Shown in pieces: positions 1 through 9,072 of a stretch of 64,000 bases of DNA (the stretch's first letter is position 1; each line of letters begins with the position of its first letter). Source of the DNA: Sinosporangium album. Lineage in GTDB: Bacteria; Actinomycetota; Actinomycetes; Streptosporangiales; Streptosporangiaceae. The DNA lies in contig NZ_FNCN01000002.1 of the NCBI RefSeq assembly GCF_900100605.1, positions 74,091 to 138,090 of the forward strand, written 5' to 3'. The position numbers and the translations under genes were made by a program. The notes beneath the pieces were generated by a model that had not been told where the DNA came from, made no database searches, and saw nothing but the letters and a program-made list of their open reading frames with translations.

Positions 1-1
1 C

Positions 2-31
2 GACAAGGATTTCAGCTCCTTCATCGCGTGA
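2..31 (+). CDS. C-terminal end of an upstream gene (partial)
   Basis: Only the last nine codons (DKDFSSFIA, then TGA) lie in the window, directly before a strong hairpin terminator. In many actinobacteria an M16-family zinc peptidase gene precedes dapB, and this short tail would fit its end, but nine residues cannot establish identity. The reading frame is inferred only from its stop abutting the terminator. Confidence 0.3.
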   Translation, partial: DKDFSSFIA

Positions 32-35
32 CCGC

Positions 36-74
36 CCGCTCGCCCGGCTCGGAACGACCGAGCCGGGCGAGCGG
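36..74 (+). terminator. Strong intrinsic hairpin terminator
   Basis: Arms at 36-52 and 58-74 are a perfect 17-bp inverted repeat with a 5-nt loop (AACGA). It begins five bases after the stop of the truncated upstream gene. There is no T tract, which is usual for GC-rich actinobacterial terminators. Confidence 0.75.
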
Positions 75-207
75 CGCGGTGTGGTATGGGCGGTGCCTGT
101 GACGCCGCATTTGGCCGAACACGGACCAACAACATGATCGTTCTGCTTGAACACCAGTAAGATGCCACGGTTCAGACAGACGGAGATCCACCCGGAAAGG
201 GCTGCAC

Positions 208-681
208 GTGGCGCAGAAGGTAATACTGGTTGACGACCTCGACCACTCGGAGGGCGATGATGTGGAGAGGCGGGAGTTCCCACTCCTGAACCGGACCTTC
301 GCCATCGACCTGTCCGACGCCAACCACAAGCGGCTGAAGGACGCTATCGCGTTCATCGAGGAAGTCCTGGAGAACGCCCGCGAGGTGAAGCAGGCGTCAC
401 GGTCGAAGAAGGCCGCCGACTCCGCCCCGAGATTGCGCGGCTACACCACCACCGACGTGCGCGAATGGGCACGTGAGCAGGGGCTGGAGGTCCCCGCACG
501 AGGCAAGATCGCCGACGAGGTCGTTGAGCAGTTCATCGCGGCCCACCCCGACGCGGCCCCCAGCGACTCGCCTGACGAGGTCAAGGCCGACGCCGAGATC
601 GACGCCGACGCCGACGCCGACGCCGAGATCGAGGCCGAGGTCGAGGCCAAGGACGGCGCAGGGGTCAAGGTCGGGGTCTGA
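208..681 (+). CDS. lsr2: Lsr2-like nucleoid-associated protein with acidic tail
   Basis: Lsr2 proteins are small DNA-bridging factors that silence AT-rich, often horizontally acquired, DNA. The N-terminus (MAQKVILVDDLD, then RTFAIDLSDANHKRLKDAI) matches the Lsr2 dimerisation region. Residues about 80-110 (YTTTDVREWAREQGLEVPARGKI) match the C-terminal DNA-binding helices. The AT-hook-like core, RGR in classical Lsr2, reads RGK here. A Lys/Ala-rich linker and a 45-residue tail of Asp/Glu-Ala repeats after about residue 112 lengthen the protein to 157 aa against about 110 for the family. The GTG start is preceded by GGAAAGGG. This is probably a divergent paralogue; the acidic tail could weaken or modulate DNA binding. 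Confidence 0.85.
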   Translation: MAQKVILVDDLDHSEGDDVERREFPLLNRTFAIDLSDANHKRLKDAIAFIEEVLENAREVKQASRSKKAADSAPRLRGYTTTDVREWAREQGLEVPARGKIADEVVEQFIAAHPDAAPSDSPDEVKADAEIDADADADAEIEAEVEAKDGAGVKVGV

Positions 682-812
682 GTCGAAGGCCCGGCTTGGG
701 CGGCCTGTTCGAGTCGCACCGCGATAGGGCGGCCGCCGAGCCGGGCCGTCGGCCACGCCCGCGGTGCCGTACCGCATGGTGGCCGCGCCCCTCCAGCGGT
801 CGCGGTTTATGA

Positions 813-1652
<840 letters not shown>

Positions 1653-1851
1653 GCCGCCGGGCCATCGCATGCCGCGGGCCTGGGGCCAGGGAAGTCGGGC
1701 CCGCGGGGCAGCGAGATCGCGTGGGCTCGCCTCTGCGAGCCACGCGTCTATGGGGCGGGGCTGGAGTCCCGGGTTTGTGGGTTTGCGGGGGGTTAGGGGC
1801 TGTCGAGGGAAGGGCCGCTATCGCGGCATGGGGTCGTATAAGGTCGCTCGA

Positions 1852-2250
1852 ATGAGATTCCTCCGGAGTGGATCTGGGCTGGTGGTCGCCTTGTGCGTGA
1901 TCTTGCTCGCTTCGGGCTGCGGCATCCAGGAGGCCGGCAGGTTTCTCGACAGAGCGGAGGCATGTGCCGAGGCGACCGAGACCGCTCAAGGCGTTCTGAC
2001 GCGAATTTCCCAGCTGGCGAGCGATCCGGGTCAGTTGAAGAAGCAATTGCACGAGGCGGGAGCACGCTTGGAAGAAGCCGGTGCCAAGTCCGGTGATCCC
2101 GCGCTCAACGGGGTTCTGAGCGGCCTGGCCTCCACCTACAAGAGCACTGTGGCCACCGACAAGGCCTCAGCGGTGGCCGCGGCAGAGAAGGTGCGCGTGA
2201 GCACCATTTCCTCTTTCCGGGTGTTCAGCCGGGCCTGCGGCGACTCCTGA
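1852..2250 (+). CDS. Small secreted lipoprotein, function unknown
   Basis: The 132-aa product starts MRFLRSG, followed by a hydrophobic stretch and a lipobox ending LLASGC, so it is predicted to be exported and lipid-anchored at about residue 23. The mature part is mostly helical, with evenly spaced Ala, Lys and Glu (LKKQLHEAGARLEEAGAK), and has two further Cys residues that could pair (one near the start, one in the final FSRACGDS). I do not recognise a family. The ATG at 1852 was chosen because it begins directly at the signal peptide; the upstream open frame reads as low-complexity Arg/Gly. It is transcribed in the dapB direction but about 200 bp away. Confidence 0.7.
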   Translation: MRFLRSGSGLVVALCVILLASGCGIQEAGRFLDRAEACAEATETAQGVLTRISQLASDPGQLKKQLHEAGARLEEAGAKSGDPALNGVLSGLASTYKSTVATDKASAVAAAEKVRVSTISSFRVFSRACGDS

Positions 2251-2424
2251 AGCCGGGCCCATCGGCTCCGCGGTTCCTCGGCCTGATACCGGTGTCGCGT
2301 CCGCTGCGCTTTCCGCGCGTGCTCCGACGTGCCCGAGCCGATGCGCTGGATTCGCTGGGCCGACCTCCGGGATCTCCCGTGAGGGCGAGCTGCCGCCGGC
2401 AGGGCTGGTGAGGGCGAGGGGGCC

Positions 2425-3294
2425 TTACAGGGCCAGGCCCAGGGCGAAGAGCAGGCCGTAGACGAGCTGGAGTCGTCCGGTCTGCTGGAGGACGGGGATG
2501 AGGGGCGGCCCGACGGTGCCGGCCCATACGGTTTTCACCGGGCCGACGGCGAGGAGGGCCGCCGGCAGCGCCAGCGCGGCCCCGAGGTGGAACGGCACAA
2601 GCGCGAGGGTGATGACGAACGGTGACAAAACTGACCAGAGGTAGAGCGTTCTGGTACGGCTGTCGCCCAGCACCACGGCCATTGTCCGCTTGCCGACCTG
2701 AGCATCGGACGGGCGGTCGCGGAGGTTGTTCACGACCAGCAGGGCGCAGGACAGCAGGCCAGGCGGTAGCGCTGCGACCACGGCCAACCAGGGCAGGTTC
2801 TCGGTCTGCACGTAGGTCGTGCCGATGGTGGCGACCAGGCCGAAGAACACGAAGGCCGACACTTCGCCTAGTGCGCGGTAGCCGTACGGTCTGTTGCCGC
2901 CCGTGTAGAACCATGCGGCGGCGATGCTGGCCGCCCCCACCGCGAGCAGCCACCAGGAGCCGGTGGCGATCACGAGCACCAGGCCCGCGACGGCGGCGAT
3001 GAGGAAGCAGCCGAGGGCGGCCGTGAGGACCGCGCGCGGGGACGCGGCACCGGAGCCCACCAGCCGCATGGGGCCTACTCGGGCATCGTCGGTGCCGCGG
3101 ACGCCGTCGCTGTAGTCGTTGGCGTAGTTCACGCCCACCTGGAGCAGTAGTGAGACCACGAGTGCGAGCAGAGCCCGCCACCAGATCGCCTGTCCTGCGT
3201 CGACGGCGACGGCCGTGCCGATCGCGACGGGTACGACAGCCGCCGGTAGGGTGCGAGCGCGCGCGCCCGCGAGCCACTGTCCAGGTGATGCCAC
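2425..3294 (-). CDS. menA: 1,4-dihydroxy-2-naphthoate polyprenyltransferase
   Basis: MenA is an integral membrane UbiA-family enzyme that attaches the polyprenyl chain to 1,4-dihydroxy-2-naphthoate, giving demethylmenaquinone. The 289-aa protein is almost entirely membrane helices. The first prenyl-diphosphate/Mg-binding motif is NYANDYSDGVRGTD at about residues 56-69; the second polar motif appears as NNLRDRPSDAQVGKRT. Length and motif order are typical. It lies 25 bp downstream of the GNAT gene on the same strand, so the two are probably cotranscribed; no other men gene is in the window. Confidence 0.95.
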   Translation of the reverse strand: MASPGQWLAGARARTLPAAVVPVAIGTAVAVDAGQAIWWRALLALVVSLLLQVGVNYANDYSDGVRGTDDARVGPMRLVGSGAASPRAVLTAALGCFLIAAVAGLVLVIATGSWWLLAVGAASIAAAWFYTGGNRPYGYRALGEVSAFVFFGLVATIGTTYVQTENLPWLAVVAALPPGLLSCALLVVNNLRDRPSDAQVGKRTMAVVLGDSRTRTLYLWSVLSPFVITLALVPFHLGAALALPAALLAVGPVKTVWAGTVGPPLIPVLQQTGRLQLVYGLLFALGLAL

Positions 3295-3319
3295 GAAAAG
3301 TCCCGTTGTTTCGAAAGAT

Positions 3320-3928
3320 CTAGCGAATGTCCGTGGTCATGCGGACCATCGTGACAACTCGCCCCATATCTAGCACGCGTTCGGCGCCGTCGTTGCCCCA
3401 GCCGGCCGACTCCAGGAACCCGAGCATCGCGTAGTTGTCGGCGAAGACCCAGGTGACGACCGCCGCGTAGTTGTCTTCGCGCAGGTGGTCGACGGTCGCG
3501 TTGAGAAGGCGGCTGCCGTGGCCCCTGCGGACGAAGTCGGGGTCGACGAGAAGGTTCAGCATTTCGGCGGTGATGCCCGGGTCGAGATCGGGATCTTCGG
3601 CCGGAGCGTGTGAGGCGATCCCGACGACCCGCTCCACACCGCGGTTCGGATTGGGTGCGGCGACGCCGCCCGGGCCGAGCGCGGGGAAGGCGTCGGTGTC
3701 CATGATGCGTTCGACTGCCACCAGCACTCTGTGCCGGGGACTCGGAGGGGACTCGATGGCCTCCTCCCACTGCCGCAACCACAGGTCCTCCGCCGCGGGG
3801 CCGGTCATCTGATCCAGCGGCCCCTCGGGCAGGAACTCGCGGTAGCCGTAGCGCCACGCACGGATCTGGGTGCGCGTGACCAGCACGGCGTCTTCACGCC
3901 GGGCGGCCCGCACGCCTACGTTTGCCAT
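3320..3928 (-). CDS. GNAT family N-acetyltransferase
   Basis: The 202-aa protein opens with VRAARREDA and has an acetyl-CoA-binding motif A at about residues 127-155 (LLVDPDFVRRGHGSRLLNATVDHL), where RRGHGS is the pyrophosphate-binding loop. The following V.TWVFADNYAMLGFLESAGW is motif B, with the usual N..A..FLE..GW pattern. The substrate cannot be read from the sequence; the family acetylates small amines, antibiotics or protein N-termini. An insertion of about 25 residues with Pro/Gly precedes motif A. It is upstream of menA in a likely two-gene unit, with no evident functional link. Confidence 0.85.
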   Translation of the reverse strand: MANVGVRAARREDAVLVTRTQIRAWRYGYREFLPEGPLDQMTGPAAEDLWLRQWEEAIESPPSPRHRVLVAVERIMDTDAFPALGPGGVAAPNPNRGVERVVGIASHAPAEDPDLDPGITAEMLNLLVDPDFVRRGHGSRLLNATVDHLREDNYAAVVTWVFADNYAMLGFLESAGWGNDGAERVLDMGRVVTMVRMTTDIR

Positions 3929-4025
3929 TTCGGCCCGCTCCTTCGCCTGCGGTGTGCCCGCGCGGTCGCTTGGGGTCGTTGGGGGGATCCCGGGGGCACC
4001 TGTACACCGTATCGGTGATTCAGAG

Positions 4026-4556
4026 TCACGGACGACGCGATCCAGTCGCTGCCCGGCGTCTCATCCGATAAGCGCGTGTCTTCATGCGGTTGCCGCAAAT
4101 TGACATTGAACACCATGAACGTGACCGGTTCTTAGACAGGTCCAGAAAAGCCCACCGGCATGTGGGTTCGGCACATACTTTGAGCCGCCGCCAGGTGCCA
4201 TCGGCCTGTGTCGCCGCCATCGCCGCCGCCAGTCGTGCGAGCCCTCCCCTCACCCCGGCCGCGACCGGAGTGAGGGACGGGATCTCACCGTCAAAGGCGA
4301 CACGTAGGGGGAGTGCCGCCAGCGCCTGCTCCAGTGTCGTGTGCGGTCCGCCGTCGCGGCTCATGGCCGCGCGAAGCCCGGAGCGGAGCATGGTGGCCAC
4401 ATGCAGGTCGTCGTCGAGAGCGCGGTCGGCCTCGCCGACGAGGTCGCGCTCTCTCAGCCACACCGCCAGCTCCGCAGGTGAGGTGATCTCGTCGGCGTCG
4501 CTCTCCACGTCGTAGGTGTTCACGAAGTCGCGCAGCAGCTCCGCCTGGCGGATCAT
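4026..4556 (-). CDS. CGNR zinc-finger / ABATE domain protein
   Basis: The N-terminal 120 residues (LLRDFVNTYDVESDADEITSP) resemble the ABATE (putative stress-induced regulator) domain. The C-terminus carries the CGNR zinc finger: CAEPTCRWAFLDLSKNRSRSWCSMSICGNR, with two Cys pairs and the signature CGNR followed by basic residues. Such proteins are putative DNA-binding regulators, often next to genes they control. The ATG at 4556 is preferred because GGGAGG sits five bases upstream; a GTG two codons earlier is too close to that site. It lies just downstream of the tandem GntR gene on the same strand. Confidence 0.85.
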   Translation of the reverse strand: MIRQAELLRDFVNTYDVESDADEITSPAELAVWLRERDLVGEADRALDDDLHVATMLRSGLRAAMSRDGGPHTTLEQALAALPLRVAFDGEIPSLTPVAAGVRGGLARLAAAMAATQADGTWRRLKVCAEPTCRWAFLDLSKNRSRSWCSMSICGNRMKTRAYRMRRRAATGSRRP

Positions 4557-4592
4557 CGTCACCTCCCAACACCGTTGTATGGAAGTTGAAGG

Positions 4593-5303
4593 TTACCCCT
4601 CCTTGTTGTTCTTCCCGGGATCCACCTCTTCGGCGTTCGAGGCTGCGGACGTCGCTTCCGCGGGCTCCCCGGTGATGGGATCCGCGTCCGCGGGATTCGC
4701 AGGGGCGGTGTCCGCAGGGTCTGCGTCTGTGGGGTCGGTGTCGTCTGCGGCGGATCTTTTGCCGGAGTCCGGCTGGATGATCGCTCCTGGCGCCGGAGGG
4801 CGCGGCCAGCCGTCGGGACCGAGCACGAAGGTGCCCCGCTGAGGCACGGTGTTCGTCCAGCCCTCGGCTGCGAGCTGCTCCACGGCCTGGCGGGCGGTGG
4901 CCTTCGCCACGCCGAACTCCTGGATGAGCATCTTCTCGCTCGGGATCGGCCGACCCGGCTGGATCTTGCCGGTCACGATGCGCTCGATGATCGCCTCTGC
5001 GATTTGCTGGTACTTGGTGAGTTTGCGGCGCTTGTGGATGGTGTCGGGTGGGCCGACGAAGGTGCCCTGGCCCTGACGCGTGTAGACGAGGTCTTGGTCG
5101 CGAAGGTCTTCGGCCACCCGGCGCGCCGTGGAACGGGCGATCTTGTAGTGCCGGGCGAGCTGCGCCTCGCTGGGTACAGGGTCTCCGGGCTGGAGGTCGC
5201 CGCTGGAGATCTTGTCGGCGAGCCAGTCTGAGATCTGCTTGTAGACGGGGACGGGTCCGTCCCGTACGAGGTCTTCCTCTTTGAGTCCGTCTAGGTCTGC
5301 CAC
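4593..5303 (-). CDS. GntR-type regulator with two winged helices and no effector domain
   Basis: The 236-aa product contains two GntR-type winged-helix domains in tandem: residues about 18-84 (VPVYKQISDWLADKISSGDLQPGDPVPSE...GTFVG) and about 95-162 (KYQQIAEAIIERIVTGKIQPGRPIPSE...RGTFVLG). There is no FCD, UTRA or aminotransferase domain. The C-terminal 70 residues are an acidic Asp/Ala/Pro-rich, presumably disordered tail. Doubling of the DNA-binding unit suggests it can contact two half-sites as a monomer. The GTG start has no clear ribosome-binding site, so a leaderless message is possible. GTAC-containing inverted sequences lie 55-90 bp upstream of the start. Confidence 0.85.
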   Translation of the reverse strand: MADLDGLKEEDLVRDGPVPVYKQISDWLADKISSGDLQPGDPVPSEAQLARHYKIARSTARRVAEDLRDQDLVYTRQGQGTFVGPPDTIHKRRKLTKYQQIAEAIIERIVTGKIQPGRPIPSEKMLIQEFGVAKATARQAVEQLAAEGWTNTVPQRGTFVLGPDGWPRPPAPGAIIQPDSGKRSAADDTDPTDADPADTAPANPADADPITGEPAEATSAASNAEEVDPGKNNKEG

Positions 5304-5357
5304 ACTCGCACGCTAGATGAGAGCGGACATACCCTCACAAAGCGCTACATCCTATGA

Positions 5358-5392
5358 ACGTACCAGTACGAGTGCTAGACCTGCCTGTACGT
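5358..5392. promoter_or_regulatory. Possible GntR operator (GTAC inverted elements)
   Basis: ACGTAC at 5358-5363 is mirrored by GTACGT at 5387-5392, with a further GTACG at 5366-5370. The cluster sits 55-90 bp upstream of the tandem-winged-helix GntR gene, where an autoregulatory operator would be expected. Assignment is by position and symmetry only. Confidence 0.35.
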
Positions 5393-5547
5393 GTGTCGAT
5401 ATAGTCGGGGGTGCGTGGAAGGAAACCAGTGGAAATCAAGCCGATTCCCCTGGCTTCCCGGCCCATTCGAAGTGAGTCGAACGGTGGCCGGGTGGCGGCC
5501 TCGTCCCTGGAAGTGGAGGGCTGGAGTCGAGGCCGCCAGACGCTGTG

Positions 5548-5589
5548 CTCCGACCGACCGGCTGCGGCGAGACGGACGGTCGGTCGGAG
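5548..5589. terminator. Hairpin between radC and gntR genes
   Basis: Arms 5548-5560 and 5577-5589 form a perfect 13-bp inverted repeat (CTCCGACCGACCG and its complement) with a 16-nt loop. It could terminate transcripts from radC, which reads leftward, though it lies 450 bp beyond the radC stop. It lacks a T tract. Confidence 0.4.
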
Positions 5590-6040
5590 CGCACCCATGT
5601 CCAAGCACGCCGCGATACCTGCCCGGCGGACCTGTCCCGTCGCCCGCACGAGGCCCTCGGGTCCACCGGGCATCGCAATGCCCCGGCAGGAGACATCCGC
5701 CTGCCGGTTTCGGGGTGGTTCCGCGCCGGCCGGGAGGTGCGGCACCGCCGCCGGGCCCGCACCGCCTCCGTCTGCCGCCGCACCGCGGCGGTGCGGGCCG
5801 TTCGCGCTCCGGGCCGCCCGTTTCCGGGGTGCGGGCGGTCCCGGCAGGCCCGGGGACCGCCCATTGGGCCGTGCGGGCTGCCGTGACCTCACCGCGGGCA
5901 CGTCTTGCCCCGGCGTGCTCGGCCATTCCCCTCCTTCCATGTGGTGTGGCCCAAGTCCCGCGCCTGCCGGGCCGCCCGGGCGGTCCCTCGGCCTGCTGGT
6001 CCGGTGGTCCGGGTCGTTCGCCGGGGGTCGCGTTTCGGCT

Positions 6041-6907
6041 TCACGGCGGGCGGGGCCCGTCCGTGCCGCCGCCTCCGGCTTTCGCCATGCCTCCAGGTGG
6101 TCCGGTCTCGGTCCCACGGGCCTTCCTCTTACGGCCGGGCCTTTCGTTGCCGGTCGCCCTCGTGGTGGGGGCACCCGCTCGTGGGGGGCGATCGCGGTCG
6201 CGGGCGCGCTCGGAGGCGGCGGGAGTGGGCGGGAGGTCGATATCGGAGTCGCCGGAGGGGATGCGGCGCCAGGCGCGGTCGGTGATGATCAGGTGGTCCA
6301 GGAAGCGGAGACCGACCGTTTCGGCGGCTTCGCGTAGGCGGGCGGTGACCTTGAGGTCGGCGTCGCTGGGGGCCAGTGAACCGCTGGGGTGGTTGTGGGC
6401 GATGCCGAACAGGGCTCCTCCGGAGGTGAGGGCCAGGGCGATGATCTCGCGGATCGGGCTGGAGGTGTGGTCGCTGCCTCCCTCGGTCAGCACGGTCTTG
6501 CGGATCACCGCTCCGGCCGGGTCGCAGACCACGACGACGAGCCTTTCCCTGCGGTGGCCGCGGAGGAGAGGGGCGGCCACAGCGGCGAGGTCGGCGGAGC
6601 TCGTCACCCGGTGAGGCTCGGGAGCGGCCTGGACGCGCCGCAGAAGCTGGAAGGCGGCGGCCAGACGGGCGGCCTTGGCCGGACCCATGCCGGGCATGGT
6701 GCGGAGCCGGTGGGCATCGGCTCTGGCCAGCTCGCTCAGGTCGCCGCAGTGCGCGATGAGCTGGGAGGCGAGCTCGAGGGCGCTCAGGCCGCGGCACCCC
6801 GAGCCGAGGAGAAGGGCGAGCAGCTCGCGGTCGGCGAGGGCCCCCGCCCCTCCGGCGAACAGACGCTCTCGTGGCCTGTCGCACGCAGGCATGTCCTTGA
6901 CGCGCAT
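6041..6907 (-). CDS. radC: RadC family JAMM-domain protein
   Basis: RadC-like proteins combine helix-hairpin-helix DNA-binding elements with a JAMM metalloprotease-like domain; their cellular role is unsettled despite the DNA-repair name. The HhH part is at about residues 68-92 (TMPGMGPAKAARLAAAF). The JAMM metal motif is HNHPSG followed by S..D (IAHNHPSGSLAPSDAD) at about 168-184. The family is usually about 225 aa; this one has an extra basic, Pro/Arg-rich tail of about 60 residues (GRKRKARG). GGAGG six bases before the ATG fixes the start. It is monocistronic by spacing. Confidence 0.92.
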   Translation of the reverse strand: MRVKDMPACDRPRERLFAGGAGALADRELLALLLGSGCRGLSALELASQLIAHCGDLSELARADAHRLRTMPGMGPAKAARLAAAFQLLRRVQAAPEPHRVTSSADLAAVAAPLLRGHRRERLVVVVCDPAGAVIRKTVLTEGGSDHTSSPIREIIALALTSGGALFGIAHNHPSGSLAPSDADLKVTARLREAAETVGLRFLDHLIITDRAWRRIPSGDSDIDLPPTPAASERARDRDRPPRAGAPTTRATGNERPGRKRKARGTETGPPGGMAKAGGGGTDGPRPP

Positions 6908-7030
6908 CGTGACCTCCGGGTCGGAAAGCTGGTCATGGTTCTACCAGGTGCCACCGACAGTGAGTGTGCGCATGGTTGCGGTGGGTGACGGTGCGGCCTT
7001 CGCGTCGCCGGCCCTTCGCGGGGGCCCTGG

Positions 7031-7777
7031 TTATGCGGTGGGCGGGGTGCTGCTCGCATATACAAGGCGGAAACGGTCACCGGGCACCACGATGTCGCTT
7101 GTCTCGACGGGGCGGTCCGCGGCCCAGTGGGTGCGTTCGATGTGAAGGACGTGCACTCCCGAGGGAAGTTCGAGGGCGTCGCGCTCGGCGGGCTTTGGGA
7201 CACGTGTGTAGACGCTTTCCACAATGTCGGTGACCTTGAGCCCGAGTGCTGAAAGGCGGGCCATGAGGCTTTTGCGATTATCGGTGCCCTCTGACGGAAT
7301 CTGATGCCCGTCGGTGAATTCGGTTGGTTCGTAGGAGACGGCGAGCTGGGCCGGGGACCCATCGGTGCGGAAAATGTAACGGGTGCGTGTGACGCGGGCC
7401 TGGTCGTCGATGCGCAGCCGCATGGCGATGTCAGGGCCGGCCTGGGCGTTCTCGCTGCGCCAGTCGCAGGTGGCGCGGCGGCCCTGGGGTGGCAGGTCCG
7501 CGGCGAACGGCGGGTGGCTGTCGTGGAAGCGCAGGCGGTGGAGTGCGGTTCGCTCCGGCTTCTCGCTGACGTAGTGGCCCGATCCGACCAGGCCGAATAT
7601 CAGTCCTTCTCCGGCGAGCACGCGGAGCGCGTGCCGCGCCGCCGTCTCGCCGATGCCGTATTTGCGGGTGAGTTGTGCGCGGGACGGTATCGGTGCCCCG
7701 GGTGGGAGGGTGCCATCGTTGATCTGCCGTCGAATGTCCTCGACGATACGCAGGTAGATCGGGTCGGAACTGGCCAC
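7031..7777 (-). CDS. GntR family regulator with UTRA ligand domain (HutC subfamily)
   Basis: The N-terminal winged helix (DPIYLRIVEDIRRQINDGTLPPGAPIPSRAQLTRKYGIGETAARHALRVLAGEG) is followed by a UTRA domain of about 150 residues. It ends with the typical HIERTHWAADRPVETSDIVVPGDRFRLVY. HutC-type regulators sense small metabolites such as sugars or histidine-related compounds; the ligand here is unknown. I chose the GTG at 7777, which has AGGGGA seven bases upstream and gives a 248-aa family-typical protein. The frame stays open upstream to a GTG at 7921, which would add 48 residues. The neighbours radC and dapA give no hint of its regulon. Confidence 0.88.
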   Translation of the reverse strand: MASSDPIYLRIVEDIRRQINDGTLPPGAPIPSRAQLTRKYGIGETAARHALRVLAGEGLIFGLVGSGHYVSEKPERTALHRLRFHDSHPPFAADLPPQGRRATCDWRSENAQAGPDIAMRLRIDDQARVTRTRYIFRTDGSPAQLAVSYEPTEFTDGHQIPSEGTDNRKSLMARLSALGLKVTDIVESVYTRVPKPAERDALELPSGVHVLHIERTHWAADRPVETSDIVVPGDRFRLVYASSTPPTA

Positions 7778-8097
7778 GTAGTCATCCCCTGGGTTTTCCT
7801 GTGGACGTTGCCCAATCCTGTCGTATTCGGGGGACAACGCACTGTAGTCAGGGTCATTTGGTGTTCCAACTTTGCATGGAAAGCCCCAGGCGAAACCCGG
7901 CTTCAAAAACCCGTAAGCCACCTGTAACGCCGACGTAAGCCCTGGCGATTGTCAAGGAGAGGCCGTTGATCTGTGTACCCCCGAGCACATATCAGCGGCC
8001 TCTGCGCCTGTCAGGAGGGGGAGTACGGCACGGCCCCGATGGCCGCAGCCGGGGTGGCGGGGTCCACGGCGCCCGCGAACACAGGTACCGTTCGACT

Positions 8098-9015
8098 ATG
8101 GCATCGCCGACTCGAACCTCCGACGCCCCCTTCGGCCGCATGTTGACCGCCATGGTGACCCCGTTCACCAAGAGCGGTGAGGTCGACTACGAGGGAGTCC
8201 AGCGCCTGGCCGTCTATCTGGTGGACGACCAGCGCAACGACGGCCTGATCGTCAGTGGCACGACGGGCGAGTCCCCGACGACCGGCGACGAGGAGAAAAG
8301 CCGTCTCCTCCGCGCTGTGATCGAGGCGGTCGGCGACCGCGCCACCATCGTCGCGGGCGCCGGCACCAACGACACCCGCCACAGCGTCGAGTTGGCCCGA
8401 GCCGCCGAGCGCGCCGGGGCCGATGCCCTGCTGCTCGTGACGCCTTACTACAACAAGCCCCCACAAGAGGGGGTCCACCGGCATTTCACCACGATCGCCG
8501 ACGCGACCGGGCTTCCCTCGATGCTCTATGACATCCCCGGCCGCTCCGGAGTGCCGATCAACACCGACACGCTCCTGCGGCTCGCCGAGCACCCGCGGAT
8601 CGTCGCGGTCAAGGACGCCAAGGCCGATCTGTTCGAGGGGTCCCGGGTGATGGCCGCGACCGACCTCGTCTTCTACTCAGGTGACGACACGCTCAACCTG
8701 CCCTGGCTGTCCGTGGGCGCGGCCGGGTTCGCCAGCGTGGTCGGGCATGTGGTCGGCGCGGACCTCGCGACGATGATCGAGCGCTATCGGGAGGGCGACG
8801 TGGCGGGGGCCCTTGCCGTACATCGCAGGCTGCTGCCCGTGGTCACGGGCATCATGACGCGCACGCAGGGCGCCATCATGGCCAAGGCCGCTCTCGGCCT
8901 GGTGGGGCAGTCGGGTGGATTTGTGAGGTCTCCGCTCGTGGATGCGACGGAGGCCCAGATCGCAGAATTGCGAGATGACCTGATCGCGGGCGGCGTAAAG
9001 CTCGCGGACGCATGA
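8098..9015 (+). CDS. dapA: 4-hydroxy-tetrahydrodipicolinate synthase
   Basis: DapA condenses pyruvate with aspartate semialdehyde, the committed step towards DAP and lysine. The 305-aa TIM-barrel protein shows the substrate loop SGTTGES, the tyrosine motif PYYNKPPQEG, and the Schiff-base lysine in VAVKDAK (about residue 172). YDIPGRSG is also family-typical. The ATG at 8098 is chosen over an upstream in-frame start because the protein then begins close to the first barrel strand (MLTAMVTPF). It is followed 57 bp later by rnj, a common actinobacterial pairing. Confidence 0.97.
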   Translation: MASPTRTSDAPFGRMLTAMVTPFTKSGEVDYEGVQRLAVYLVDDQRNDGLIVSGTTGESPTTGDEEKSRLLRAVIEAVGDRATIVAGAGTNDTRHSVELARAAERAGADALLLVTPYYNKPPQEGVHRHFTTIADATGLPSMLYDIPGRSGVPINTDTLLRLAEHPRIVAVKDAKADLFEGSRVMAATDLVFYSGDDTLNLPWLSVGAAGFASVVGHVVGADLATMIERYREGDVAGALAVHRRLLPVVTGIMTRTQGAIMAKAALGLVGQSGGFVRSPLVDATEAQIAELRDDLIAGGVKLADA

Positions 9016-9072
9016 CGGGGAGGAAACGAAAGGTTTGAGCACGTCCACACCACATCACCCGGGGGGTGAGGG

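Larger units (their letters stand above)
5304..6040. other. Intergenic stretch between the tandem GntR gene and radC
   Basis: About 740 bp without a gene I can support. Open frames in it are rich in Arg, Pro and Gly, have no domain or convincing start, and run into the radC coding region. It holds the GTAC element near the GntR gene and a 13-bp hairpin, annotated separately, plus smaller GC-rich repeats near 5740-5800. Confidence 0.5.

Noticed and set aside
660-735. tRNA-like T-loop sequence GTTCGAGTC after the Lsr2-like gene
   Set aside because: No matching acceptor stem, D-arm or anticodon arm could be formed around it.
5411-6337. Long open frames on both strands between the GntR and radC genes
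   Set aside because: Compositional: Arg/Pro/Gly-rich translations with no domain, no ribosome-binding site, and overlap with the real radC gene on the opposite strand.
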